Origin: Gluconobacter japonicus
GTDB lineage: Bacteria > Pseudomonadota > Alphaproteobacteria > Acetobacterales > Acetobacteraceae
DNA: 64,000 bases
Assembly (NCBI RefSeq): GCF_002723975.1
Contig: NZ_BEWO01000008.1
Coordinates: forward strand, 1 to 64,000
Reading direction: 5' to 3'
This document shows, one piece after another, positions 63,701-64,000 of the stretch (position 1 is its first letter; the number at the start of each line of letters is the position of its first letter). The notes under the pieces were generated by a model. The model was given only the letters and a program-made list of their open reading frames with translations. It did no database searches and was not told the origin of the DNA. The position numbers were made by a program, and so were the translations under genes.

Positions 63701-64000
63701 CTCTGTCTCATCCAAGCCTGCTCCTGATCGCTGCGATTGCCTATGGCCTTGGTAGTATCCCTTTCGGACTGATCCTCACGGCAGCGACAGGCGGCGGAGA
63801 CATTCGCCAGATCGGGTCTGGCAATATCGGCGCCACGAATGTTTTGCGGACTGGCCGCAAGGGTCTGGCGGCTGCAACGCTACTGCTGGATGCACTCAAA
63901 GGCGCACTGGCCGTGTTTCTGGCTCTGCGACTCGGTGGCGATCAGCCTTCACTGGCAATGGCCGTGGCGGCTGTCGCTGTCGTGGTCGGACACTGCTTCC
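63697..64000 (+). CDS. plsY: Glycerol-3-phosphate acyltransferase PlsY, partial at window end
   Basis: The first 101 codons are present. The membrane start [13 protein letters not shown] and the PlsY motif [18 protein letters not shown] are clear, followed by [13 protein letters not shown]. PlsY moves the acyl group from acyl-phosphate to glycerol-3-phosphate in the inner membrane. It starts within the pyrC' stop (ATGA). The rest lies beyond the window. Confidence 0.96.
   Translation, partial: MTLSHPSLLLIAAIAYGLGSIPFGLILTAATGGGDIRQIGSGNIGATNVLRTGRKGLAAATLLLDALKGALAVFLALRLGGDQPSLAMAVAAVAVVVGHCF

Overview
The window looks like chromosome from an acetic acid bacterium (Acetobacteraceae, Alphaproteobacteria), most likely Gluconobacter or a close relative. 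The reasons are an F1-only ATP synthase operon in alphaproteobacterial order (atpHAGDC), a tonB-exbB-exbD-exbD locus with Pro/Ala-rich extensions, many TonB/MFS sugar-uptake and heptose/surface-sugar genes, moderately high GC and tightly packed, often overlapping genes. The genus is inferred from gene content and could not be checked against a database. No insertion sequences, prophage genes, rRNA genes or CRISPR arrays are visible.

Layout. 1-6.0 kb (-): one giant gene for a DUF4011 / superfamily-1 helicase / Vsr-like endonuclease protein, a likely stand-alone nucleic-acid defence enzyme. 6.1-11.1 kb (-): atpHAGDC. 11.7-12.9 kb: tRNA-Gly(TCC), tRNA-Trp(CCA), secE, nusG. 13.0-16.8 kb (-): pqiABC-type MCE lipid-transport operon. 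17 kb: tRNA-Thr(CGT) and a small conserved protein. 17.4-24.4 kb: late purine/ureide catabolism, with a ureidoglycine-type aminotransferase, allantoate amidohydrolase, a LysR regulator and an hpxWXYZ-like oxalurate/oxamate set that includes an easily missed 59-codon hpxX. 24.4-33.6 kb: a complete N-acetyl-hexosamine (most likely N-acetylgalactosamine) pathway, with a DeoR regulator, BadF-type kinase, SIS deaminase/isomerase, GatZ-type protein, MFS permease, deacetylase and TonB-dependent receptor. 33.7-38.2 kb: GH13 glucosidase, gmhA, a GmhB phosphatase fused to a degenerate nucleotidyltransferase, and a nucleotide-sugar SDR. 38.4-43.7 kb: small lipoprotein, an isolated flgH, and the TPR-exbD-exbD-exbB-tonB operon. 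44.1-47.9 kb (-): ponA and prfB, the latter with a programmed +1 frameshift. 48.0-59.9 kb: aldo/keto reductase, hrcA diverging from rph-rdgB, an amidohydrolase, an ABC exporter, nth, comEC, and a two-gene unit whose products both carry Tat-like leaders. 60.1-64 kb (+): overlapping gltX-pyrB-pyrC'-plsY, where the pyrC product lacks the catalytic metal motif and plsY runs off the window.

How the genes work together. The amino-sugar cluster reads as a full route: receptor, permease, kinase, deacetylase, deaminase/isomerase, then a GatZ-type step. There is no tagatose-6-phosphate kinase and no catalytic aldolase, so a GatZ 4-epimerase yielding fructose-6-phosphate fits better than the textbook aldolase route. 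The DeoR gene overlaps hpxZ, so amino-sugar and oxalurate genes may share a transcript. The tonB locus can energise the receptor in the same window. The most unusual single signals are the prfB frameshift site with UAA instead of UGA, the paired Tat leaders on an NADP-type oxidoreductase and a cupin, and the metal-site-deficient pyrC.
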